A DNA stretch of 6,251 nucleotides from Bacteroidales bacterium (GTDB lineage Bacteria; Bacteroidota; Bacteroidia; Bacteroidales; 4484-276), in the NCBI GenBank assembly GCA_018400545.1, contig JAGYLT010000139.1, forward strand, positions 1 to 6,251, given 5' to 3'. This document shows, piece by piece, positions 1 to 6,212 of this stretch (position 1 is the first letter of the stretch; each line of letters opens with the position of its first letter). Position numbers and translations under genes: made by a program. The notes beneath the pieces were generated by a model. The model did not search any database and was not told the DNA's origin. It worked only from the letters and a program-made list of their open reading frames with translations.

Positions 1-1037
1 CAAAACCCGGAAGCGAACGCATCATCCGTTATGCCTTTGAGTATGCGCGTGCCAACAACCGCAAAAGGGTGACCTGCATGACCAAGGACAACATCATGAA
101 ACACACTGATGGCATGTTCCACAGTACCTTTGATGAGGTTGCCAAAGAATACCCGGAAATTGAAACCGAACATAAAATTATCGACATCGGTTCTGCCCTG
201 CTGGCGGAACGCCCCGAAACCTTTGATGTGATTGTTACGCTAAATCTTTATGGCGACATTATTTCGGATATTGCCGCCCAGGTGGCCGGATCAGTTGGCC
301 TGGGCGGATCGGCAAATATAGGTACTGATTTTGGGATGTTTGAAGCCATTCACGGCTCCGCGCCCGATATTGCCGGGAAAGACCTGGCCAACCCTTCAGG
401 ACTCATAAATGCCGCTATAATGATGCTGGTGCACATTGGCGATAACAAGACTGCCGAGCTCATCGCCAACGCCTGGCTCAAAACCCTGGAAGACGGCTAT
501 CACACCGGCGATATTTTCAGGACCGATCTCAGTTACAAGCGTGTGGGCACCATGGAGTTTGCCGGTGAAATTATCAACAGACTTGGTAAAGAACCCTTCG
601 ATCTGGAACCCGTAAAATTCAAGGAAGGCGACAGCCGCATCCGGATCAGTTCAACACCTACCCCACCCGCCAAAAAAGAACTCCTGGGCGTTGACGTATT
701 TATCGACTGGTCGGAAAGCGGCCGAAACCCTGACGTACTTGGCAAGCAACTTTCAGCCCTCACCAAATCCAACCTGAGACTGAAGATGATCACCAACCGC
801 GGGGTGAAAGTTTATCCTGACGGTTTACCGGAAACTTTCTGCACTGATCACTGGCGCTGCCGGTTTGTTTCAAAAGAAAACATAAAGGGCAAACCCGAAA
901 TAGAAGGGAAAATCACCCCACAGGATATCCTGACTTTGCTTACTGAAATTCGTGATGACGGACTGGATTTCATCAAAACAGAAAATCTTTATAACATCAA
1001 CGGCGTAAGGGCCTATTCGCTGGGTCAGGGGGAATAG
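1..1037 (+). CDS. icd: Isocitrate dehydrogenase, Thermus-type with C-terminal extension; 5' end missing
   Basis: Oxidative decarboxylation of isocitrate to 2-oxoglutarate in the TCA cycle, in the cytoplasm. The reading frame is open from base 3, so 344 residues are present and roughly 130-150 N-terminal ones lie off the left edge. Visible family motifs: the catalytic Lys of TKDN (84-86, equivalent to E. coli Icd Lys230), the metal-binding Asp of IIDIGSALL, NLYGDIISD with metal-binding Asp codons at 255-257 and 267-269, and HGSAPDIAGK in the cofactor loop. The last ~130 residues (GVDVFID..., RLKMITNRGVKVYP, DHWRCRF) match my memory of the C-terminal extension of Thermus thermophilus IDH, which separates it from isopropylmalate dehydrogenase. 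The cofactor loop has Asp-Ile (366-371) where NADP enzymes have Lys-Tyr, so NAD+ use is inferred. Stop is TAG at 1035-1037. No operon partner follows: the next gene starts 200 bp on. Family is confident, cofactor less so. Confidence 0.93.
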   Translation, partial: KPGSERIIRYAFEYARANNRKRVTCMTKDNIMKHTDGMFHSTFDEVAKEYPEIETEHKIIDIGSALLAERPETFDVIVTLNLYGDIISDIAAQVAGSVGLGGSANIGTDFGMFEAIHGSAPDIAGKDLANPSGLINAAIMMLVHIGDNKTAELIANAWLKTLEDGYHTGDIFRTDLSYKRVGTMEFAGEIINRLGKEPFDLEPVKFKEGDSRIRISSTPTPPAKKELLGVDVFIDWSESGRNPDVLGKQLSALTKSNLRLKMITNRGVKVYPDGLPETFCTDHWRCRFVSKENIKGKPEIEGKITPQDILTLLTEIRDDGLDFIKTENLYNINGVRAYSLGQGE

Positions 1038-1038
1038 C

Positions 1039-1062
1039 CCACCTTCGCTGAAGCTACGGTGG
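1039..1062. repeat. Imperfect hairpin / REP-like palindrome after icd
   Basis: Two 10-base arms, 1039-1048 and 1053-1062, can pair at 8 of 10 positions around a TGAA loop. The outer part is CCACC with GGTGG. It starts 2 bases after the icd stop codon. There is no T-tract behind it, so it is not a canonical intrinsic terminator, although it could protect the 3' end of the icd message. From memory, words of the type CCnCCTTCGCTnAAGCTnCGGnGG recur in spacers of many bacterial genomes, so a dispersed short palindromic repeat is likely. Copy number cannot be judged from one window. Confidence 0.5.
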
Positions 1063-1237
1063 ATGAAGTTAGAGGTGAGAGGTGAGAAGGGTGAAATAGC
1101 GAAGCGGCTTAGCGCTTAGCGCGGAGAGCAAAGCGCAGAAGTTCAGTAATGTGAAAATGAGACGAAGTGAAAGGGTGACGAAAAATAACGCCGACCGCAG
1201 GGAGGCAAATGACATCGAAGGAAGTGAGGATAAATCC
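1063..1237. other. Intergenic spacer, GTGA-rich repeat-like sequence
   Basis: Non-coding in appearance. It holds a tandem AGGTGAG pair (1073-1079, 1080-1086), a tandem GCTTAGC pair (1107-1120), several GCG/AGCG words up to about 1136, and a purine-rich tract with GTGAAAATGAGACGAAGTGAAAGG at its core (1151-1174). A reading frame in phase with the next gene begins at a GTG at 1151, but its first 29 codons encode Arg/Lys/Glu/Asp/Asn-rich sequence unlike the hydrolase family, and the GTG lies in this repetitive tract. I therefore treat the whole stretch as spacer. No promoter matching the Bacteroidota consensus was found in it. Confidence 0.5.
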
Positions 1238-2077
1238 ATGAAACTAACACCCATACATACCGGAAATTTTAAACTCGACGGTGGGGCCATGTTTGGCGTG
1301 GTGCCCAAAACGCTGTGGCAGAAACAATACCCCGCCGATAATAACAATCTCTGCAATTGGGCCATGCGGTGCCTGCTGGTGGAAAAAGGCGACCGCAAAA
1401 TCCTGATCGACAGCGGGATTGGCGACAAACAATCTGAAAAATTCTTCAGCCATTTTCTCCTCAATGGTAACCACTCGCTGGAAAAGTCGCTGCGGGAAAC
1501 AGGTGTTGCCCCTGAAGATATTACCGATGTGCTGCACTCACACCTGCATTTCGACCATGTGGGCGGCAGCGTGAAATGGAATGCCGACAAAACAGGCTAT
1601 GAACTTACCTTTCCCAACGCCACCTACTGGGCTGGCAAAGAACAATGGGAATGGGCCATTAATCCCAACGACCGGGAGAAACCGTCTTATCCAAAAGAAA
1701 ACCTTTTACCGATGCAGGAAAGCGGCAGGCTTCGCCTTATCGAAAATGAAGGCGTGTTATTCCCGGGCATTGAGATCAGGTTTTTCCATGGACATACCCG
1801 TGGACAAATCATCCCTCATATTCACCATGATGGCAAAACCATCGTATTTATGGCCGATTTGCTACCTTCAACTGCACACATTCCCCTACCCTACATAATG
1901 GCTTACGACATCAACCCACTCAAAACCCTTGAAGAGAAAAAGCAGTTTTTCGCAGAAGCCGAAGAACATGGATATATTCTTTTCCTGGAACATGATCTTT
2001 ATCATGAATGCTGCACCATAGCACACACTGAAAATGGGTACAAAACAGCCAGGACATTCAGCCTAAACGCAATATGA
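1238..2077 (+). CDS. MBL-fold metallo-hydrolase, YtnP/AiiA lactonase-like
   Basis: A 279-residue metallo-beta-lactamase-fold hydrolase, expected to bind two metal ions and to be cytoplasmic, since no signal peptide is visible. The N-terminal GGAMFGVVPK segment (residues 15-24) is typical of the YtnP-like branch. Metal ligands are visible: HLHFDH (His102, His104, Asp106, His107), GHTRGQ (His186), MADLLP (Asp207) and LEHDL (His252). Length suits a complete single-domain enzyme. I chose ATG 1238 because GAGGA (1226-1230) sits 7 bases upstream and family homology begins at MKLTPIHTGNFKLDGG; an in-frame GTG at 1151 would add 29 unrelated residues. B. subtilis YtnP is reported as a quorum-quenching lactonase homologue, but related proteins cleave many other ester, lactone or thioester substrates, so the substrate is open. 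It stands alone, with spacers on both sides. Fold and active site are confident; a lactonase role is inference. Confidence 0.9.
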   Translation: MKLTPIHTGNFKLDGGAMFGVVPKTLWQKQYPADNNNLCNWAMRCLLVEKGDRKILIDSGIGDKQSEKFFSHFLLNGNHSLEKSLRETGVAPEDITDVLHSHLHFDHVGGSVKWNADKTGYELTFPNATYWAGKEQWEWAINPNDREKPSYPKENLLPMQESGRLRLIENEGVLFPGIEIRFFHGHTRGQIIPHIHHDGKTIVFMADLLPSTAHIPLPYIMAYDINPLKTLEEKKQFFAEAEEHGYILFLEHDLYHECCTIAHTENGYKTARTFSLNAI

Positions 2078-2160
2078 GTTGGTTGAATCAAAGATCGGAC
2101 AGTAATCTAAAATATCCTTGTAAAAACCGGGCTTTCAGCGCTTGTTAAATAAAATAAAAA

Positions 2161-2192
2161 TTTGTTCAGATTTTCAAATTTGCATAATTTCG
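2161..2192 (+). promoter_or_regulatory. Candidate Bacteroidota housekeeping promoter
   Basis: TTTG at 2161-2164 is followed, after exactly 20 bases, by TAATTTCG at 2185-2192. The Bacteroidota sigma-ABfr consensus is TTTG, 19-21 bases, then TAnnTTTG; the -7 box differs from it at one position. Transcription would begin near 2197-2200, giving a leader of about 25 bases before the ATG at 2223. The surrounding 145-bp spacer is strongly AT-rich, as expected of a promoter region. It would drive the unknown gene and possibly the channel and TPR genes behind it. Confidence 0.5.
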
Positions 2193-2222
2193 CAAACATT
2201 CTAAGTATTTAAATTTGTGAAT

Positions 2223-2930
2223 ATGACAAGCAAAAACATATTGGAAACAGTTGGCACAATCACAAAAAAAGAAATTTTATCCGCAGTAGAGCACGATACC
2301 GCCAAAGCACTTGTGCTGGAAACCATTAAACCTTACCCCGGATATCACGGTACCACCATTCCGGAACAATTAAACCCCATTTCGCTATTCCTGGTTACCG
2401 ATAAAAAATATTCAGGGGAGGCAGTAATCAGGGCCACCATGTCTGTCAAGCAGGAGTTTGAACCCTTTTTTGATGCAGTTCCCGGCCAGATTACCGTTTT
2501 TAATGCGCTTACGCCATGCATCCGTATCAAGGACCTCCGGCACTATGAGAAGATACATGAGCTCATCACCCTGTATCGCAAGCATGGAATAGATTTCATG
2601 AAAGACCGCAAAGTGGAAGCGTTCAGCGGATTAATCAAAATCAGGAAATATTTTGAACTTGAAAAAGTTGAAAAGGGGCTTTACAAAGACCTCGGCATTA
2701 AAGAAATGGCTTACTTTTTCATCCCCACACAACTGAGCTGGAACGTGTTTGAAAGTATCACACATAACCTGAAAGTTAATCCGGAGTACGAAAATTTTGA
2801 TGCCGCACTTGGGGTATTTTTTACACCTGAAGGCGTGGTTGACAGCGTACGTATTTATCATGAAGAACTCGACATGGATGAAGTCCGCGTTCTTAGAGAC
2901 AATTATCTGAAAGAAATCCGGCGTGTTTAA
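2223..2930 (+). CDS. Conserved-looking hypothetical soluble protein, 235 aa
   Basis: I do not recognise this family. The protein has no signal peptide and no membrane segment, so it should be cytoplasmic. A mixed alpha/beta N-terminal half (residues 20-104) contains LVLETIKPYPGYHG, then a likely strand NPISLFLVTD and ITVFNALTPCIRIKDL. A charged helical middle follows (about 106-160, with KIRKYFELEKVEKGLYKDL), then a second alpha/beta part containing EMAYFFIPTQLSWNVFE and AALGVFFTPEGVVDSVRIYHEEL. The one Cys (residue 99) is not part of a metal motif. Coding is supported by the long open frame with normal amino acid composition. ATG 2223 is preferred; an in-frame GTG at 2217 would add only two residues, and neither has a Shine-Dalgarno site. 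A good promoter match lies about 30 bases upstream. The channel gene follows after 83 bp, so co-transcription is possible. No function is proposed. Confidence 0.8.
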   Translation: MTSKNILETVGTITKKEILSAVEHDTAKALVLETIKPYPGYHGTTIPEQLNPISLFLVTDKKYSGEAVIRATMSVKQEFEPFFDAVPGQITVFNALTPCIRIKDLRHYEKIHELITLYRKHGIDFMKDRKVEAFSGLIKIRKYFELEKVEKGLYKDLGIKEMAYFFIPTQLSWNVFESITHNLKVNPEYENFDAALGVFFTPEGVVDSVRIYHEELDMDEVRVLRDNYLKEIRRV

Positions 2931-2997
2931 CCTTTTCGCTTTGCCGATCTAAAAAAGGCAGGGATCACAAAATCCCGGAAATCTATTGAACCAATTG

Positions 2998-3003
2998 AAG
3001 GAG
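2998..3003 (+). promoter_or_regulatory. Shine-Dalgarno site of the channel gene
   Basis: AAGGAG lies 10 bases upstream of the ATG at 3014, separated by an A-rich stretch. It is the clearest ribosome binding site in the window and fixes the start of the mechanosensitive channel gene. Confidence 0.7.
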
Positions 3004-3013
3004 CAACAAAAAA

Positions 3014-4333
3014 ATGTTTGATCTAATAGACTTAAAACTCTTAAACTTTTCTGAATCTCTCGGCATTGGCACAACTTTACAATTCCCTTTCATATCGGTA
3101 ATTAAGCTGATTGCAGTCATTTTTGTCAGTTATATTTCATTTTTAATTTCCCGCAGATACATTGTTAAAGTGCTGACAGCGCTGGCTCAAAAAACAAAAT
3201 CGAACTGGGATGATGTGCTTATAGAACGTCATGTTTTTGACCGGCTCAGCTATCTTGTACCTTCCTATCTGCTTTATTGGCTTTTGCCCTATGCATTATC
3301 CCCATATCCCGAAATTGTAAACCTGCTCCTGCTTGCAATAGAAGTGTACAGTATCATCATTATTATGCTGGTAGCAGTGGCATTTCTGGATTCAATCCTA
3401 AGTATTTACGCCCAGTATGATATTGCGAAAGCCAAACCCATTAAAGGCTATATCCAGGTGGGTAAAATTCTGGTTTACATCATTTCGTCTCTTACCATAA
3501 TCTCAATCCTGATTGGTCAGAGTCCTGTCATTCTGATTGGTGGTCTGGGTGCTTTCTCTGCGGTATTACTGCTGGTATTTAAAGATACTATCCTGGGCCT
3601 GGTGGCAGGGGTGCAGCTTACAGCCAACGATATGCTCAGGCCTGGCGACTGGATTTCGATGCCCAAATATGATGCTGACGGAACGGTTACCGACATCACC
3701 CTAACCACCATTAAAGTTCAAAACTGGGATAAAACCATTTCTACCATTCCTGCTTATTCCCTCTTCACTGATTCTTTTAGAAACTGGCGTGGCATGGAAG
3801 AATCGGGTGGGCGCCGGATTATGCGTTCGATTAATATCGACCTGAGCAGCATCAAATTCTGTACGGAAAAAATGCTTGAAAAATACAAGCAGTTTCAGCA
3901 TATTATGGATTATGTGGAAAGCAAAGAAATTGAGATTCAAAGATACAATTCCGAAAAAAAGGTCAATACAAAAGTACTTGTAAATGGCCGCCGCCAAACC
4001 AATATCGGCATTTTCAGGGCATACCTCAAAGCCTATCTGCTCAACCACCCCGACGTTAGAACCGATATGACGATGCTGGTAAGACACCTGCAACCCACCG
4101 AAAACGGGCTACCCATACAGGTTTACGTTTTTTCGGCCAGGCAGGCCTGGGTTGAGTTCGAAGCAGTACAGGCCGACATCTTCGATCATATTTTTGCTGT
4201 TATTCCCGAATTCGACCTCAGGGTATTCCAAAACCCCTCCGGAAGCGATTTCAAAAATCTGTTCAATACCCTGGCAATTGCTCAGGAGATTGAAAACTCA
4301 GAAAAAAATGAACAAGGGAACGCAAGCCGATGA
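3014..4333 (+). CDS. YbdG/MscM-type mechanosensitive ion channel (MscS superfamily)
   Basis: A membrane channel that opens under membrane tension and releases solutes on hypo-osmotic shock; E. coli YbdG is the miniconductance MscM. The 439 residues are close to the YbdG length (about 415). Five likely membrane segments: about 26-46, 80-96, 101-127, 149-168 and 172-201. The last is the Gly/Ala-rich pore helix (GGLGAFSAVLLLVFKD, then TILGLVAGVQL). The MscS beta domain follows (MLRPGDWISMPKYDADGTV, then ITLTTIKVQNWDKTISTIP). The cytoplasmic tail carries YbdG-specific stretches SFRNWRGMEESGGRR, TNIGIFRAYL, ADIFDHIFAVIPEF and QNPSG. An extra Lys/Glu-rich segment (about 284-325) in the C-terminal domain is in line with the enlarged cytoplasmic domain of YbdG relative to MscS. 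The start is set by AAGGAG 10 bases upstream. The TPR/OB gene begins 29 bp after its stop, suggesting co-transcription. Homology is strong; conductance and gating are not deducible. Confidence 0.94.
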   Translation: MFDLIDLKLLNFSESLGIGTTLQFPFISVIKLIAVIFVSYISFLISRRYIVKVLTALAQKTKSNWDDVLIERHVFDRLSYLVPSYLLYWLLPYALSPYPEIVNLLLLAIEVYSIIIIMLVAVAFLDSILSIYAQYDIAKAKPIKGYIQVGKILVYIISSLTIISILIGQSPVILIGGLGAFSAVLLLVFKDTILGLVAGVQLTANDMLRPGDWISMPKYDADGTVTDITLTTIKVQNWDKTISTIPAYSLFTDSFRNWRGMEESGGRRIMRSINIDLSSIKFCTEKMLEKYKQFQHIMDYVESKEIEIQRYNSEKKVNTKVLVNGRRQTNIGIFRAYLKAYLLNHPDVRTDMTMLVRHLQPTENGLPIQVYVFSARQAWVEFEAVQADIFDHIFAVIPEFDLRVFQNPSGSDFKNLFNTLAIAQEIENSEKNEQGNASR

Positions 4334-4362
4334 AAACTAAATAGACTAACCAACACCTTGAC

Positions 4363-5955
4363 ATGTCGTATAACCAAATTGAACAGTTGCGAAAATCCGG
4401 AAACCTCCGGGAAGCATATGAAATGGCTGTGGAAGAATTAAAAACTGCTTCCGAAATCCCACCACCGGAATTACCTGAAGAAAATACCGAACCCATTAAT
4501 GCTGAGCATGAAGAAACAATGGATGAACATCCGCTTTTGCTTGGTAAAAGAGCAATGGCCTGGGTGCTGTATGATTTATTGAAGGAAAATACCGACCATG
4601 AGGATTTCGATCAGTTCATGAGCTACCTGAACGAATTTGTGGAATTGGATCTGGACCCCGAAGAAAAAATGGTGGTTAACCAGTTGCTGTGGGTAATAGG
4701 CAAGGCTGCATTTGAATTTACGAAAGAGCCCGATTTTGATATTTCGCGTATGGAAGAACTGCTTGAAACCACCATGAAACTCAATTTTACCAAGCAATCC
4801 AAAGCCTATTCTTTTCTCTTTAAAGCTTTACACAAGGCATTGAAAGATTCCCCGAAATACATCGAATTTGCCTCATGGTGGGATTTGCGAAGTTTTATCC
4901 GGGATGACTATAAATTCACAAAAACAAGTGAAGGCAAACGCATCATGGCCGTGGTTGAGCAGGGATGCAACCGCTATGCAAAACACCTTATAAATGCTTT
5001 GCAGGATGAGCCGGATGAAGCAACAAAAGCTGATTTGCTGGATAAGATCGCTGATTTCAAACCCATCGTTGATCAGGCTATACATAACAACAAGCACTAC
5101 CGCAAATTGCCATATTACCAGGTAAAAATGATGCTTGCCACCGGTGATTTTAAAACCGGGTATAAAATTTTAATTTCGAAGGCACGGGAAAAGCATGATG
5201 AATTCTGGGTATGGGAACTGCTTGCCGAGGCCTATCGTGATGATCAGGAAAAAAGAACCGCCTGCCTTTGTACAGCATTGCTATGTCGTGCAAAACCGGA
5301 AAAGCGCCTTGGCGTACGTCTTGATTTGGCAGAAATGCTGATTGATCAGGAGTATTACGACGAGGCAAAAACCGAACTTGCAAAAATCCTGCGTTGCTGT
5401 CTCGAAAATAAATGGGAAATCCCCGAAGATGTAACGGAATGGGGAGAGCAACCCTGGTATGCCACTGCTAAGGTTATGGAAAACAACAACCGCCTTTACG
5501 AAGAATTTAAAATGATTACCGATGAAATGATTTATGGTGACGTTCCCCAGCGCAAAATAGTGGTGGAAAATGTGAATCATGATAAAAATATTCTGAATTT
5601 TATCGGACTGGATTATGATAAAGGTTATTGCAGATTTGATGATTCACTGGGAAAAATCAAAGAAGGGGATGTATTGCTTGTACGACTGAAAGACGCCGGT
5701 ATGGAAGGCCGATTTAAACTGCTCAGCGCAAAAAAACTGAATGAGAAATACCTGGAAGGTATCCTGAAACATTTTGCCGGAGAGGTCATCAAACCAACCA
5801 ACAAAGCATTCGGGTTTGTTGACGGCATGTTTATCACACCGGATGTATGCGATCATTACAACCTAAGGGATGGCGAACACGTAACCGGAAAGGCCATGAT
5901 TGCTTACAACAAGAAAAAAGACGAATGGGGGTGGAAAGTGATTTCCATCGATTAA
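4363..5955 (+). CDS. TPR alpha-solenoid protein with C-terminal tandem S1/cold-shock-like domains
   Basis: 530 residues, soluble, no signal peptide or membrane segment. It opens with a TPR-like helix pair (IEQLRKSGNLREAYEMAVEEL, about 5-27). An acidic, Pro/Glu-rich linker follows (about 29-56), then a long helical repeat region (about 58-390) with TPR-like units such as KRAMAWVLYDLLKE, YYQVKMMLATGDFKTGYKIL, WVWELLAEAYRDD and VRLDLAEMLIDQEYYDEAKT. Two small beta domains end the protein: about 397-457 (GYCRFDDSLGKIKEGDVLLV resembles an S1/OB fold) and about 466-529 (GEVIKPTNKAFGFVDGMFI resembles a cold-shock fold). These suggest nucleic-acid binding or its mimicry. I associate this architecture, from memory, with Bacteroidota proteins described as having a TOTE-conflict-system S1/CSD-like domain, but no primase, helicase or nuclease gene is visible here. 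ATG 4363 begins at the first TPR helix; no Shine-Dalgarno site precedes it. Architecture is reasonably sure, function is not. Confidence 0.85.
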   Translation: MSYNQIEQLRKSGNLREAYEMAVEELKTASEIPPPELPEENTEPINAEHEETMDEHPLLLGKRAMAWVLYDLLKENTDHEDFDQFMSYLNEFVELDLDPEEKMVVNQLLWVIGKAAFEFTKEPDFDISRMEELLETTMKLNFTKQSKAYSFLFKALHKALKDSPKYIEFASWWDLRSFIRDDYKFTKTSEGKRIMAVVEQGCNRYAKHLINALQDEPDEATKADLLDKIADFKPIVDQAIHNNKHYRKLPYYQVKMMLATGDFKTGYKILISKAREKHDEFWVWELLAEAYRDDQEKRTACLCTALLCRAKPEKRLGVRLDLAEMLIDQEYYDEAKTELAKILRCCLENKWEIPEDVTEWGEQPWYATAKVMENNNRLYEEFKMITDEMIYGDVPQRKIVVENVNHDKNILNFIGLDYDKGYCRFDDSLGKIKEGDVLLVRLKDAGMEGRFKLLSAKKLNEKYLEGILKHFAGEVIKPTNKAFGFVDGMFITPDVCDHYNLRDGEHVTGKAMIAYNKKKDEWGWKVISID

Positions 5956-6212
5956 TTACTTTCCCAAAATGTATGACTGAACTGTAATTGCTTCCTGATT
6001 TTTTTTAGGCGCTTAACAATAATATTCGTGTTTTTTTAGCAAAATATTTCATTCAAAGAATGCCGAACTTTATACCGCAAGGGACGCTAATAGTATGGTG
6101 AAATTTTATGTTTGCGAACTTTGCGATTTTAACATTGCGGACTTTGCGTGAAACCTTTCTGGCTTGTCCAGGTTAGGATATTCGGCCTGCATCTTAAAAG
6201 ATCAACATCATA
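5956..6212. other. AT-rich intergenic region
   Basis: No gene is visible on either strand. T-runs occur at 5999-6006 and 6031-6037, but neither follows a convincing GC-rich stem, so I cannot assign an intrinsic terminator for the gene ending at 5955. A small perfect inverted repeat, CATTC-AAA-GAATG, lies at 6050-6062. The right half holds the CTTTGCG-word repeat listed separately. Frames on the minus strand are short and broken by stops. Confidence 0.5.
6075..6148. repeat. Degenerate intergenic repeat with CTTTGCG / CGCAAG words
   Basis: Two direct copies, TTTGCGAACTTTGCG (6111-6125) and ATTGCGGACTTTGCG (6134-6148), match at 13 of 15 positions and are offset by 23 bases. An upstream segment, CCGCAAGGGACGC (6075-6087), is an approximate inverted copy of the second one, so the element could fold into a loose long hairpin. 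From memory, strings of CGCAAAG / CTTTGCG words are common in spacers of Bacteroidota and some cyanobacterial genomes; this looks like an eroded member. It has no coding potential. Confidence 0.5.

Noticed and set aside
1..1037. Assignment as 3-isopropylmalate dehydrogenase because of the HGSAPDIAGK loop
   Set aside because: The ~130-residue C-terminal extension and the NIMK-type active-site context fit Thermus-type isocitrate dehydrogenase, whereas isopropylmalate dehydrogenases end much earlier.
1151..1237. N-terminal extension of the MBL hydrolase from GTG 1151
   Set aside because: The 29 residues are highly charged, lie in repetitive spacer text and precede a well-placed GAGGA plus ATG at 1226-1240 where family homology begins.
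1069..1590. Minus-strand reading frame of 173 codons opposite the MBL hydrolase
   Set aside because: It overlaps a gene with all its catalytic motifs, its composition is Ser/Leu/Arg-rich as antisense shadows usually are, and no family is recognisable.
2210..2217. TAAATTTG as the -7 box of the promoter for the unknown gene
   Set aside because: It matches TAnnTTTG, but the nearest upstream TTTG (2179-2182) is 27 bases away, too far, and transcription would start at the ATG itself. The pair at 2161/2185 has correct spacing.
2961..2976. GGGAT-CACAAA-ATCCC hairpin as a terminator between the unknown gene and the channel gene
   Set aside because: The stem is only 5 bp and no T-tract follows, so it is too weak to claim.
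3701..4093. Minus-strand reading frame of 130 codons opposite the channel gene
   Set aside because: It is antisense to strongly conserved channel sequence and shows no recognisable motif or start signal.
5956..6040. Intrinsic terminator for the TPR/OB gene at the T-runs 5999-6006 or 6031-6037
   Set aside because: No stable GC-rich inverted repeat precedes either run.
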